A stretch of 64,000 nucleotides of DNA, taken from Coleofasciculus sp. FACHB-T130 (GTDB taxonomy: Bacteria > Cyanobacteriota > Cyanobacteriia > Cyanobacteriales > FACHB-T130). The notes below the pieces were generated by a model that saw only the letters and a program-made list of their open reading frames with translations, had not been told where the DNA came from and made no database searches. The stretch's first letter is position 1. Each line of letters begins with the position of its first letter. Positions 27,781 to 35,364 of this stretch are shown piece after piece. The stretch covers positions 51,661 to 115,660 of the forward strand of contig NZ_JACJOG010000012.1 of NCBI RefSeq assembly GCF_014695375.1. The letters are read 5' to 3'. A program made the position numbers and the translations under genes.

Positions 27781-27821
27781 AACCTCACCCCCAACCCCTC
27801 TCCGTTCACTGAGAGGGGCGA
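27781..27821. repeat. GC-rich hairpin repeat, copy B
   Basis: AACCTCACCCCCAACCCCTC followed by a loop and GAGAGGGGCG, starting 9 bp after the tRNA. It is in the opposite orientation to copies A (25209) and C (42765). Confidence 0.7.
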
Positions 27822-27921
27822 AATGGTTTGGCGATCGCGTTTTTTTAATGAACCGCAAAGACGCAAAGGACGCGAAGGAAGAGAGGGAAGAAGGCGATCG
27901 CGTCCTCCACAAAACTCATTT

Positions 27922-28062
27922 TTATTCGTCGTCGTTTTTCATCAGTTGCCAGATTAGGAAGCAGACATCAAGGACTATACCTAATGGGTTGTTGAATAGT
28001 CCGATTACTGTTGCTATCAGAAATAGAACAATGTCTCGGCGTTGCTTTGGGGAAAGTTTCAT
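27922..28062 (-). CDS. 46-residue membrane micro-protein, divergent from the STAND gene
   Basis: The ATG at 28060-28062 opens a 46-codon frame ending in TAA. The product has a basic N-terminus (MKLSPKQRRD), two hydrophobic stretches (about 11-23 and 27-41) separated by FNNPLG, and an acidic end (KNDDE), a typical membrane hairpin. There is no good Shine-Dalgarno sequence. The basic start, the helical hairpin and the charged end suggest a genuine protein, but random coding cannot be excluded. It is divergent from the STAND ATPase gene across 178 bp. No family is recognised. Confidence 0.4.
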   Translation of the reverse strand: MKLSPKQRRDIVLFLIATVIGLFNNPLGIVLDVCFLIWQLMKNDDE

Positions 28063-28240
28063 CTTGATTCAACCTGTATTTATTGGGGTTGAATGCAAGA
28101 TATTTTTGGGGCTGTAGCTGAAAGCAAAGCAGACTGGGCAACTGCTGAAAGCTCGTTATAATAAGCGATAAGCAGTTTGGGGTAGGTGGGAAGTTTAGGG
28201 TTATCCCCAAACTTTGTGGCAAAGTTTTTGGACTTAATCT

Positions 28241-31162
28241 ATGGCGCGACGTTCTCTAGGTGATGATGTCAAGGCGCGGGTGAAGCGTCTGTTTGAGGCG
28301 TTGCTAGATTATGTTGATGATGAATTTGAGGATGGCGATAAACTCGGAATTGATTTCAACTGGCAAAGCGAGACGCAGTTGGTAATTAGGACAAAGCGGC
28401 GCTATCTGGAAGAACTAACTGCAAAAGACAAATACGAAGGTCAGTTAACCCAAGCGCAAGTTCGGGAAGCGCTAAAACGTCTGGAAGATTATTTAAAAGT
28501 TTTAGAAGATAACCGTACCTCAATCAGAGGTTCGGAAGATTGGCACTTTACTTTGAAGCTGTGGCACAAACATAAAGAGGCGAATCTGAGGCAATTTGAT
28601 ATTGAGTGGGAAAATAAAAGACCGCCAAAATCTCAAGTTATTGCTAAGAAGATTAAGCTGCAAATCCATGACCTAACCGCTACATCTACTGACCTTAAAA
28701 CCGTGGAAGGGGAATCAAAATCTGTTGCTAACAATATTCCTCCCAGCGGTGCCAAAGAATTTGTCGGACGCACTGAAGAATTGTTAAAAGTTCACCAGTT
28801 GTTGCAGGAAAATAAGCAAGTCGGTATCGCTGCTGTGGCTGGGATGGGTGGCGTGGGTAAAACGGAACTCGCTACTCAGTATGCAAGACAGTATTTATCA
28901 AGTTACGCGGGTGGCGTTTGCTGGCTATCTGCACAGGGAAATACGGGAACTGGCATTATTAGGTTTTTCCAGTTGAAATTTGAAATTGACCCACCGCAAG
29001 ATTGGGAATTAACGGAGCAATTGGAGTTTTGTTGGGAGAAATGGCATCCCGGCAATGTTTTAATTGTGTTAGATGATGTCACCGACTACAAACAACAAGT
29101 CAAGCCTTATTTGCCGCCGCCGGAATTATCTCGATTTAAAGTATTGCTGACGACGAGATTTCAGTTTGGGTCATCTTTGCCGCAATTACGGCTAGATGTG
29201 CTGAAACCTTTGGCGGCGATGAAGTTATTAGAATCAATAATTGGCAGGGAACGGCTAAAACGCGAAGCTTGGGTAGCGAGAAAACTTTGTGAATGGTTGG
29301 GATATTTGCCTTTGGGGTTAGAGTTAGTTGGTAGATATCTGGATCAACAGCCGAATTTGCTGCTGGAGAAACTACTGGCGCGATTGGAAAGAAAGCGACT
29401 GGAACACGAAGCGATCCAGAAAGCTGACCCGTTAATGCGTTATGAATTGGGGGTGGCAGCAGCTTTTGATTTGAGTTGGGAACAGTTGGATGATAATGCA
29501 CAAACTATCGGTGCTTGGCTGAGTTTGTATGCTTTGGCTCCGATTCCTCTATCTTTAGAGATAGAGGATGATGAAGAACAAGAAACCTGGGAAAAAGCGC
29601 TAAGCGATTTAATCAGTTTGCACTTGTTACAACACTTGGGGGAAGAAACTTATCGTTTGCATCCGTTGATTCGACAATTTTTCCAACAGAAGTTAAATAA
29701 GTCAGCCGAAGCGGAGGAATTGAAACGCCAATTTGCGGCGCTGATGGTAGCAGTGGCAAGGGAAATTCCTCAGCAGCCTACTTGCGAAGATATTATCAAT
29801 TTCAGTCCGGTAATTCCCCATATAGAAGAAGCGGCTAACTATCTGATTGAATATATTAACGATGAGGATTTAATTTGGTCTTTCACAGGCTTAGGTAGGT
29901 TCTATAATGGTCAAGGATTTTATCAGCAGGCAGAACCTTGGTTAAAACAGTGTGTAGAAGTAGTTAAAAGTCGCCTCGGTGCAGAATATCCCGATGTCGC
30001 CGCCAGTCTCAACAGCTTAGCTGGTCTCTACTATAGTCAAGGACGCTACAGCGAAGCGGAACCATTGTTTCTGCAAGCACTTGACATCGCTCAAAAAAGT
30101 TTGACTGCCGACCATCCCCAAATTGCCATCGGTCTCAACAACTTAGCTGGTCTCTACTATAGTCAAGGACGCTACAGCGAAGCGGAACCATTGTTTCTGC
30201 AAGCACTTGACATTGCTCAAAAAAGTCTTCCCCTCAACCATCCCCAAATTGCCACCCATCTCAACAGCTTAGCTGGTCTCTACCGAAGTCAAGGACGCTA
30301 CAGCGAAGCGGAACCATTGTTTCTGCAAGCACTTGACATCGCTCAAAAAAGTCTTCACCCCGATTATCCCAGTATTGTCATCCATCTCAACAGCTTAGCT
30401 TTACTCTACTCTGATCAAGGACGCTACAGCGAAGCGGAACCATTGCTTCTGCAATCACTTGACATCGATAAAAAAAGTCTTCCCCCCGACCATCCCCAAA
30501 TTGCCACCGATCTCAACAACTTATCTGGTCTCTACTATAGTCAAGGACGCTACAGCGAAGCGGAACCATTGCTTCTGCAAGCACTTGACATCGCTCAAAA
30601 AAGTCTTCCCACCAACCATCCCCAAGTTGCTACCGACCTCAACAACTTAGCGGGACTCTACTATAGTCAAGGACGCTACAGCAAAGCGGAACCATTGTTT
30701 CTGCAAGCACTTGACATCGATAAAAAAAGTCTTCCCCCCGACCATCCTCAAATTGCCATCCATCTCAACAACTTAGCCAGTCTCTACAAATCTCAAGGAC
30801 GCTACGGCGAAGCGGAACCATTGTTTCTGCAAGCACTTGACATCGATAAAAAAAGTCTTCTCCCCGACCATCCCCAAATTGCTACCGACCTCCACAACTT
30901 AGCTGGTCTCTACTATAGTCAAGGATGCTACGGCGAAGCGGAACCATTGTTGCTGCAAGCGATTGAAATTTGTCACCGTAGCTTAGGAGATAATCATCCG
31001 AATACGGTGAAATTTAAAGGAAATTTTGCAATTTTTTTAGAGGCAAGAAATGTGGAGAATCGGTTTAATATAGAGGCGTTGCGGGAGCATCCTTTGGGTG
31101 AGCAAATATTGGCACAATTGATAGCAATGATGGAAGAATCTGAGGATAATTCGCCAGGATGA
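28241..31162 (+). CDS. STAND NTPase (NB-ARC type) with TPR repeats
   Basis: The 973-residue protein has an N-terminal domain I cannot name (about 1-150, with WHFTLKLWHKH near 107-117). An NB-ARC-like ATPase follows (about 175-480; Walker A GMGGVGKT at 201-208, Walker B LIVLDD ending at D278-D279, a GLPL-like LPLGLELVGRYL near 360). The C-terminal part is a TPR sensor of at least eight 42-residue kinesin-light-chain-type units (about 585-920). The units are nearly identical even at DNA level, so they expanded or were homogenised recently. STAND proteins switch on when the repeat part meets a ligand; some bacterial members defend against phage. No effector domain is recognised, so the biological role is open. 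Confidence 0.85.
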   Translation: MARRSLGDDVKARVKRLFEALLDYVDDEFEDGDKLGIDFNWQSETQLVIRTKRRYLEELTAKDKYEGQLTQAQVREALKRLEDYLKVLEDNRTSIRGSEDWHFTLKLWHKHKEANLRQFDIEWENKRPPKSQVIAKKIKLQIHDLTATSTDLKTVEGESKSVANNIPPSGAKEFVGRTEELLKVHQLLQENKQVGIAAVAGMGGVGKTELATQYARQYLSSYAGGVCWLSAQGNTGTGIIRFFQLKFEIDPPQDWELTEQLEFCWEKWHPGNVLIVLDDVTDYKQQVKPYLPPPELSRFKVLLTTRFQFGSSLPQLRLDVLKPLAAMKLLESIIGRERLKREAWVARKLCEWLGYLPLGLELVGRYLDQQPNLLLEKLLARLERKRLEHEAIQKADPLMRYELGVAAAFDLSWEQLDDNAQTIGAWLSLYALAPIPLSLEIEDDEEQETWEKALSDLISLHLLQHLGEETYRLHPLIRQFFQQKLNKSAEAEELKRQFAALMVAVAREIPQQPTCEDIINFSPVIPHIEEAANYLIEYINDEDLIWSFTGLGRFYNGQGFYQQAEPWLKQCVEVVKSRLGAEYPDVAASLNSLAGLYYSQGRYSEAEPLFLQALDIAQKSLTADHPQIAIGLNNLAGLYYSQGRYSEAEPLFLQALDIAQKSLPLNHPQIATHLNSLAGLYRSQGRYSEAEPLFLQALDIAQKSLHPDYPSIVIHLNSLALLYSDQGRYSEAEPLLLQSLDIDKKSLPPDHPQIATDLNNLSGLYYSQGRYSEAEPLLLQALDIAQKSLPTNHPQVATDLNNLAGLYYSQGRYSKAEPLFLQALDIDKKSLPPDHPQIAIHLNNLASLYKSQGRYGEAEPLFLQALDIDKKSLLPDHPQIATDLHNLAGLYYSQGCYGEAEPLLLQAIEICHRSLGDNHPNTVKFKGNFAIFLEARNVENRFNIEALREHPLGEQILAQLIAMMEESEDNSPG
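29998..31005 (+). repeat. Eight tandem 126-bp units coding TPR motifs
   Basis: The string GCGAAGCGGAACCATTG recurs with a period of 126 bp (for example at 30051 and 30177), with minor variants in units 6-8. The units differ at few positions, mostly between AQKSL and DKKSL or in the loop codons, which indicates recent expansion or gene conversion within the STAND gene. Confidence 0.9.
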
Positions 31163-31203
31163 GAGCGATCGCATCTGGGACATCCTGGGAACCCAATATA
31201 CCC

Positions 31204-31318
31204 TGGCGAATGTAATTCGCGGCTATACAAACAACAAAGTCCGCCTACGCGGACTAATAAATTTTATTTAACCCGCGAAGGCGGGTTTCGTCTGTGTAGC
31301 TGCGATTTCCAATCGCCA
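31204..31318. repeat. Long imperfect inverted repeat (MITE-like)
   Basis: The left arm (TGGCGAATGTAATTCGCGGC...) and the right arm (...GATTTCCAATCGCCA) are imperfect complements over about 50 bp. Inside are two short hairpins (GTCCGCCTACGCGGAC and CCCGCGAAGGCGGG). This is a family of miniature palindromic elements common in filamentous cyanobacteria. It lies just after the STAND gene. Confidence 0.7.
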
Positions 31319-31350
31319 AGCTACAAAAATTAGAAGCACTGGGTGAAAGC

Positions 31351-31451
31351 GCGAACTGACAAATCAGCGCTTCGCGATCGCATCCACCACATCAAGAGAG
31401 TGCGAACTGACAAGTCAGCGCTTCGCGATCGCATCACCACATCAAGAGAGT
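31351..31451. repeat. Two tandem 51-bp repeats ending in HIP1
   Basis: Two copies (31351-31401 and 31402-31451) differ by one substitution and one deletion. Each contains TTCGCGATCGCAT and the run CACATCAAGAGAG. They lie between the MITE-like element and gcvT. Confidence 0.85.
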
Positions 31452-31537
31452 GCGATCGCTACCTGCCGTTTTATACTGCTCAAGCAAGAAGCATCCCGTA
31501 GGATAAAAGATATCCACCTGCGACGGAATGACTATCT

Positions 31538-32683
31538 GTGGCTAAGTCAGAAGAATTGCATCCAGAGACGGCGCTTGCCCGTACTCCCCTATATGAACTT
31601 GCCCTAGAACAAAAAGCCCGATTGACTGCCTTTTCCGGCTGGGAAATGCCCGTACAATACACCGGAATCGGACAAGAACACTTGGCAGTCCGCACCACAG
31701 CGGGAATGTTCGATATCTCCCACATGGGGAAATTTACCTTCAAAGGGAAACAGCTAATTTCGTACTTACAGCCTCTCGTTCCCTCAGATTTGAGCCGCCT
31801 GAAAGCTGGTGAATCTCAGTACACCGTCCTGCTGAATTCTCACGGCGGCATTTTGGACGACATTATCTTCTATTATCAGGGCGAAGATGCAGACGGCGAG
31901 CAGCGGGGAGCAATGATTGTCAACGCCGCCACTCGATCTAGAGACAAAGCATGGCTGTTTGCCCAACTGGAATCTTCTCAAATTGATTTCGAGGATCTTT
32001 CCCTAGCAAAAGTTTTGATTGCCGTTCAGGGATCACAAGCAATTGCATATCTTCAAGAATTTGTCAAGGAAGACCTGACGCCGATTAAGGCATTTGGACA
32101 TTTGGAAGCAACCGTCTTGAATGAGCCAGCTTTCATCGCCCGGACTGGGTACACCGGAGAGGATGGATTTGAAGTCATGGTAGACCCAGAAGTGGGGGTA
32201 GACTTGTGGCGCAGTCTCTTTACGGCTGGCGTCGTACCCTGCGGACTCGGTTCCAGAGACACCTTGCGCCTGGAAGCGGCAATGGGCCTCTACGGGCAAG
32301 ATATGGACGAAAGCACCACCCCTTTAGAAGCTGGATTGGGTTGGCTGGTTCATCTGGATACGAAAGGCGATTTTATCGGACGTCCAGTCTTAGAAAAACA
32401 GAAGGCAAATGGCGTAGAACGACGCTTAGTCGGACTGCAAATGCAAGGGCGTTTTATTGCGCGTCATGGCTACCCGGTGCTATCCAAAGGTGAAGCCATC
32501 GGCGTCGTCACCAGCGGCACCTTAGCACCAACGGTAGGGCAACCCATCGCCCTCGCCTATGTTCCTCCGAATCTGGCTCAGATTGGTCAGGAATTGGAGG
32601 TAGAAATCCGGGGCAAAGCTTATCCAGCCGTTGTCGTTAAAAAACCTTTTTATCGCTCCCCCAGCCGTCTCCCCAGCAAGTAA
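31538..32683 (+). CDS. gcvT: Glycine cleavage system aminomethyltransferase (T protein)
   Basis: The T protein takes the aminomethyl group from the lipoyl arm of GcvH, gives ammonia and passes the one-carbon unit to tetrahydrofolate. The 381-residue length is normal. Seen are the N-terminal segment RLTAFSGWEMPVQY, MFDISHMGKF near 60-70, the folate-site region ARTGYTGEDGFE (about 201-212), and the C-terminal barrel with VTSGTLAPTVGQPIALAYV. The start is a GTG at 31538; the protein begins with a short polar lead before the conserved part. gcvH and gcvP follow on the same strand after two unrelated genes. Confidence 0.96.
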   Translation: MAKSEELHPETALARTPLYELALEQKARLTAFSGWEMPVQYTGIGQEHLAVRTTAGMFDISHMGKFTFKGKQLISYLQPLVPSDLSRLKAGESQYTVLLNSHGGILDDIIFYYQGEDADGEQRGAMIVNAATRSRDKAWLFAQLESSQIDFEDLSLAKVLIAVQGSQAIAYLQEFVKEDLTPIKAFGHLEATVLNEPAFIARTGYTGEDGFEVMVDPEVGVDLWRSLFTAGVVPCGLGSRDTLRLEAAMGLYGQDMDESTTPLEAGLGWLVHLDTKGDFIGRPVLEKQKANGVERRLVGLQMQGRFIARHGYPVLSKGEAIGVVTSGTLAPTVGQPIALAYVPPNLAQIGQELEVEIRGKAYPAVVVKKPFYRSPSRLPSK

Positions 32684-32687
32684 ATTT

Positions 32688-33719
32688 ATGGCGCGAGGTG
32701 GATGGATAAGGTGGTTGGTGAATCGGGCGGCATTAATTAGGCTTGCCATCATTGGCATTCTTCTGGGCGTAGCCGCTTGGGCGTGGTTTACATCGATTTG
32801 GATGCCCGGAGTCAGTTACCAAGCTGCATTGCCGCTGCTGACTCCCCAGGAGGAAACGCTGCGAGATGCCCTCCGGCAAGATGTGGAAAAGATTGCCGGT
32901 GAACTGGGAGAACATAACTTCTCGAACTATAAGAATCTAGCGGCGGCGGCTGATTTCTTGGAAGTATCTTTGAGCAATGCTGGCTACAAAGTTCAACGCC
33001 AAGGATACAAAATTGCTGAGAACACTTATTACAACCTAGAAGCCGAGATTGCTGGGACAAATCGAGCCGACGAGATTGTGGTGATAGGGGGTCACTATGA
33101 CTCTGTATTTGGGAGTCCCGGTGCCAATGATAACGGCACGGGTGCCGCAGCCGTCCTAGAGTTAGCGCGTGCCTTTGTTGGAAAAAAGACTTCCCGAACT
33201 CTGCGCTTCGTTGAGTTTGTGAATGAGGAACCGCCATTTTTCCAGACTGCGGAGATGGGAAGCGTTGTTTATGCCAAACGCTGCCGCAACGCGGGTGACA
33301 ATATTGTTGCCATGCTCAGTTTGGAAACAATCGGCTACTACTCCGACAAGCCAGGAACCCAGAAATACCCATTTCCTTTGAGCCTGTTTTATCCCTCACA
33401 GGGTAACTTTATTGCCTTTGTGAGCAACCCAACCTCTGCTGATTTGTTGAGGAAAGCGATCGCATCTTTCCGTCGTCATGCGAAGTTCCCCTCCGAAGGT
33501 GCCGCCCTCCCCGAAAGGATTCCCGGCGTCGGCTGGTCGGATCAATGGTCTTTCTGGCAGCAAGGTTATCCCGGCATCATCGTCACAGACACCGCACCCT
33601 CCCGTTACCCCTACTATCACACTTCACAAGATACCCCCGATAAAATTGATTACGACCGTTTGGCGCGGGTGGTAGCGGGATTAGAGGGCGTTGTTGCAGA
33701 CTTGGCGGGGAGTCAGTAA
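32688..33719 (+). CDS. M28 family metallopeptidase, membrane-anchored
   Basis: The 343-residue protein has an N-terminal membrane helix (about 15-38), then a zinc aminopeptidase-type M28 domain. Predicted metal ligands and catalytic residues are H136 and D138 (GGHYDS), D148 (GANDNGTG), E180/E181 (VNEEPPFF) and the histidine in PYYHTSQDTPDK near the end. The active domain is probably periplasmic. The ATG at 32688 lies 4 bp after the gcvT stop, so translation is likely coupled; the open frame extends into gcvT but the ATG is the natural start. Its relation to glycine cleavage is unclear. Confidence 0.87.
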   Translation: MARGGWIRWLVNRAALIRLAIIGILLGVAAWAWFTSIWMPGVSYQAALPLLTPQEETLRDALRQDVEKIAGELGEHNFSNYKNLAAAADFLEVSLSNAGYKVQRQGYKIAENTYYNLEAEIAGTNRADEIVVIGGHYDSVFGSPGANDNGTGAAAVLELARAFVGKKTSRTLRFVEFVNEEPPFFQTAEMGSVVYAKRCRNAGDNIVAMLSLETIGYYSDKPGTQKYPFPLSLFYPSQGNFIAFVSNPTSADLLRKAIASFRRHAKFPSEGAALPERIPGVGWSDQWSFWQQGYPGIIVTDTAPSRYPYYHTSQDTPDKIDYDRLARVVAGLEGVVADLAGSQ

Positions 33720-33793
33720 TCAAGGTTATTTGCACGGCTTCAAGCGATCGCTCTTTCAGTCAAGCCTGCTGGAAGTGTCCCTATCCCCAGGCT

Positions 33794-34636
33794 TCAGCCT
33801 CTGGGCAGATTGCGCTGAAACTGCTCTACCAACTGGGCAAACTCCCGCACAGCTTTCTCAGACTGCTGTGCCGCAACCCAGCCAAAGTCATTGTGACCTG
33901 CCTCATCCACCCATAAAAAGCGCTTCGGTTCGTTAGCAGCCGCAAAAAGTTGCTCCCCGTGCCAAAAGGGAATCACTTCATCCCGTCTCCCGTGCATGAC
34001 CAAGACTGGGCAACGCACCTTTTTTATCTTGTCGAGATTGCGGAACCGATCAAACGGCACAATCGGGATGCGCGTCAGCACTCGAAACGCTGTAATAAAC
34101 GCACTTTCCACAATTAAACCCGCAAGCGGTTGACGAGAAGCCAAATCCACCGCTGGCCCACTTCCCACCGAACGCCCATAGGCAATAATTCGATTCGGTG
34201 GCACACCCAGCTGCTGAGTCAGATAAGTATAAGCAGCGTCGATATCCCAATAAGAATTGCGCTCGGTAGGCGTTCCCTGACTGGTTCCGTAGCCGCGATA
34301 ATCGTAGGCGAAGACCGCAAAGCCCATGTCCCGCAAACCTTGACGCACCGATAGCACATCAAATAAGTCTTCGGCGTTACCGTGACTATATAAAATTGTG
34401 TAAGTGGCATTGGGATTAGGCAGATAGGCTGCCGAGATTTGCACGCCATCCGCTGTGGTTAGCTTGAGAATCTCGTTACTGTCCCGATAGCTGGACGGCT
34501 GGGGCACAAAAATCATCCTATCGGAAAAGAAATAGGCGTAGAAGCAAAGAAAAGCGTAGATGAAGATGGCAGAGCGCATAAGTCTTTTTACAGAAAATTC
34601 ACCGAAAAGCAGGCGCTTAAGCTTTTTCTTATCCAT
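33794..34636 (-). CDS. Alpha/beta hydrolase with N-terminal membrane anchor
   Basis: The 280-residue protein has a basic N-terminus and membrane helix (about 20-38), then an alpha/beta hydrolase fold. The nucleophile is S156 in GRSVGSG, the acid D219 in HGRRDEVIP and the histidine H248 in DEAGHND; the oxyanion region is YSHGNAED. It resembles the BEM46/YfhR (ABHD13/17-like) group, mostly esterases of unknown substrate. It is the only minus-strand gene in the gcv region and separates the M28 gene from gcvH. It is divergent from gcvH across 84 bp. Confidence 0.87.
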   Translation of the reverse strand: MDKKKLKRLLFGEFSVKRLMRSAIFIYAFLCFYAYFFSDRMIFVPQPSSYRDSNEILKLTTADGVQISAAYLPNPNATYTILYSHGNAEDLFDVLSVRQGLRDMGFAVFAYDYRGYGTSQGTPTERNSYWDIDAAYTYLTQQLGVPPNRIIAYGRSVGSGPAVDLASRQPLAGLIVESAFITAFRVLTRIPIVPFDRFRNLDKIKKVRCPVLVMHGRRDEVIPFWHGEQLFAAANEPKRFLWVDEAGHNDFGWVAAQQSEKAVREFAQLVEQFQRNLPRG

Positions 34637-34720
34637 AATGTTTCTGATATTACGGTTTGAAGCTGTAAACTTAATGGCTGGTTAAAGCTATTTGAGCGCG
34701 TATTTGAGGAAGGAAGTGCA

Positions 34721-35110
34721 ATGGCTCTGGAATATCCTGAAGACCTAAAATATCTGGATTCTCACGAGTATGTGCGACTGGAGGGTGAAATTGCCACAAT
34801 TGGCATCAGCGCCTTTGCAATCGATCAGCTGGGCGATATTGTATTTCTGGATTTGCCAGAAATCGGCGACGCCCTCTCAAAGGGAGAGAGTTTTGGGACA
34901 ATTGAATCGGTGAAAGCCGTTGAAGATATGTATGCCCCAGTCAGCGGAACCGTTATAGAACGCAATACTGCCATCGTGGAAGCTCCGGAACACGTGGCGG
35001 AAGATCCTTACGGCGAAGGATGGTTTTTAAAAGTTCGGATTAACGACCCTGATGAGCTGGATGAAGCTTTATCGGCGGATGAGTATCGTTCGCAGGTGGA
35101 AGGAGAGTAG
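34721..35110 (+). CDS. gcvH: Glycine cleavage system H protein
   Basis: The H protein is the mobile lipoyl carrier of the glycine cleavage complex. The 129-residue protein has the lipoylated lysine K65 in [12 protein letters not shown], flanked by the conserved GTIES and the C-terminal GEGWFLKV. The ATG follows GGAAGTG. gcvP starts 254 bp downstream; a palindromic element lies between them. No glycine riboswitch motif is apparent upstream of gcvT, gcvH or gcvP. Confidence 0.97.
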   Translation: MALEYPEDLKYLDSHEYVRLEGEIATIGISAFAIDQLGDIVFLDLPEIGDALSKGESFGTIESVKAVEDMYAPVSGTVIERNTAIVEAPEHVAEDPYGEGWFLKVRINDPDELDEALSADEYRSQVEGE

Positions 35111-35114
35111 CTCG

Positions 35115-35230
35115 GGACTTACCCACTGCAAGCTTGAAACCTAGATCCCCCTACTACCCCGATAAATTCGGGGGAATCGGAAAAGTCCCCCAACGCATTG
35201 GGGGATTTCGGGGGATCTCTGCGTAAGTCC
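35115..35230. repeat. MITE-like palindromic element between gcvH and gcvP
   Basis: Ends GGACTTAC (35115-35122) and GTAAGTCC (35223-35230) are exact complements. Inside are two hairpins, CCCCGATAAATTCGGGG and TCCCCCAACGCATTGGGGGA. The same GGACTTAC-bounded type is, from memory, a dispersed cyanobacterial repeat. It starts 5 bp after the gcvH stop and may terminate that transcript. Confidence 0.7.
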
Positions 35231-35364
35231 TATTGGTAATTCCTTCCAAAATCTAAAATCTAAAATCGCGGTAACTTCGAGACGCGGCAAATCGGTGTTT
35301 CTACAGCGCCTGACCCCGAAAAATTATTGCAAAATATGAAATAGTCGCGTCTGGAGAGCAACCT

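Noticed and set aside
31452..31537. Glycine riboswitch upstream of gcvT (also looked for before gcvH and gcvP)
   Set aside because: No tandem aptamer-like core could be recognised in the leaders; the sequence is taken up by repeats.
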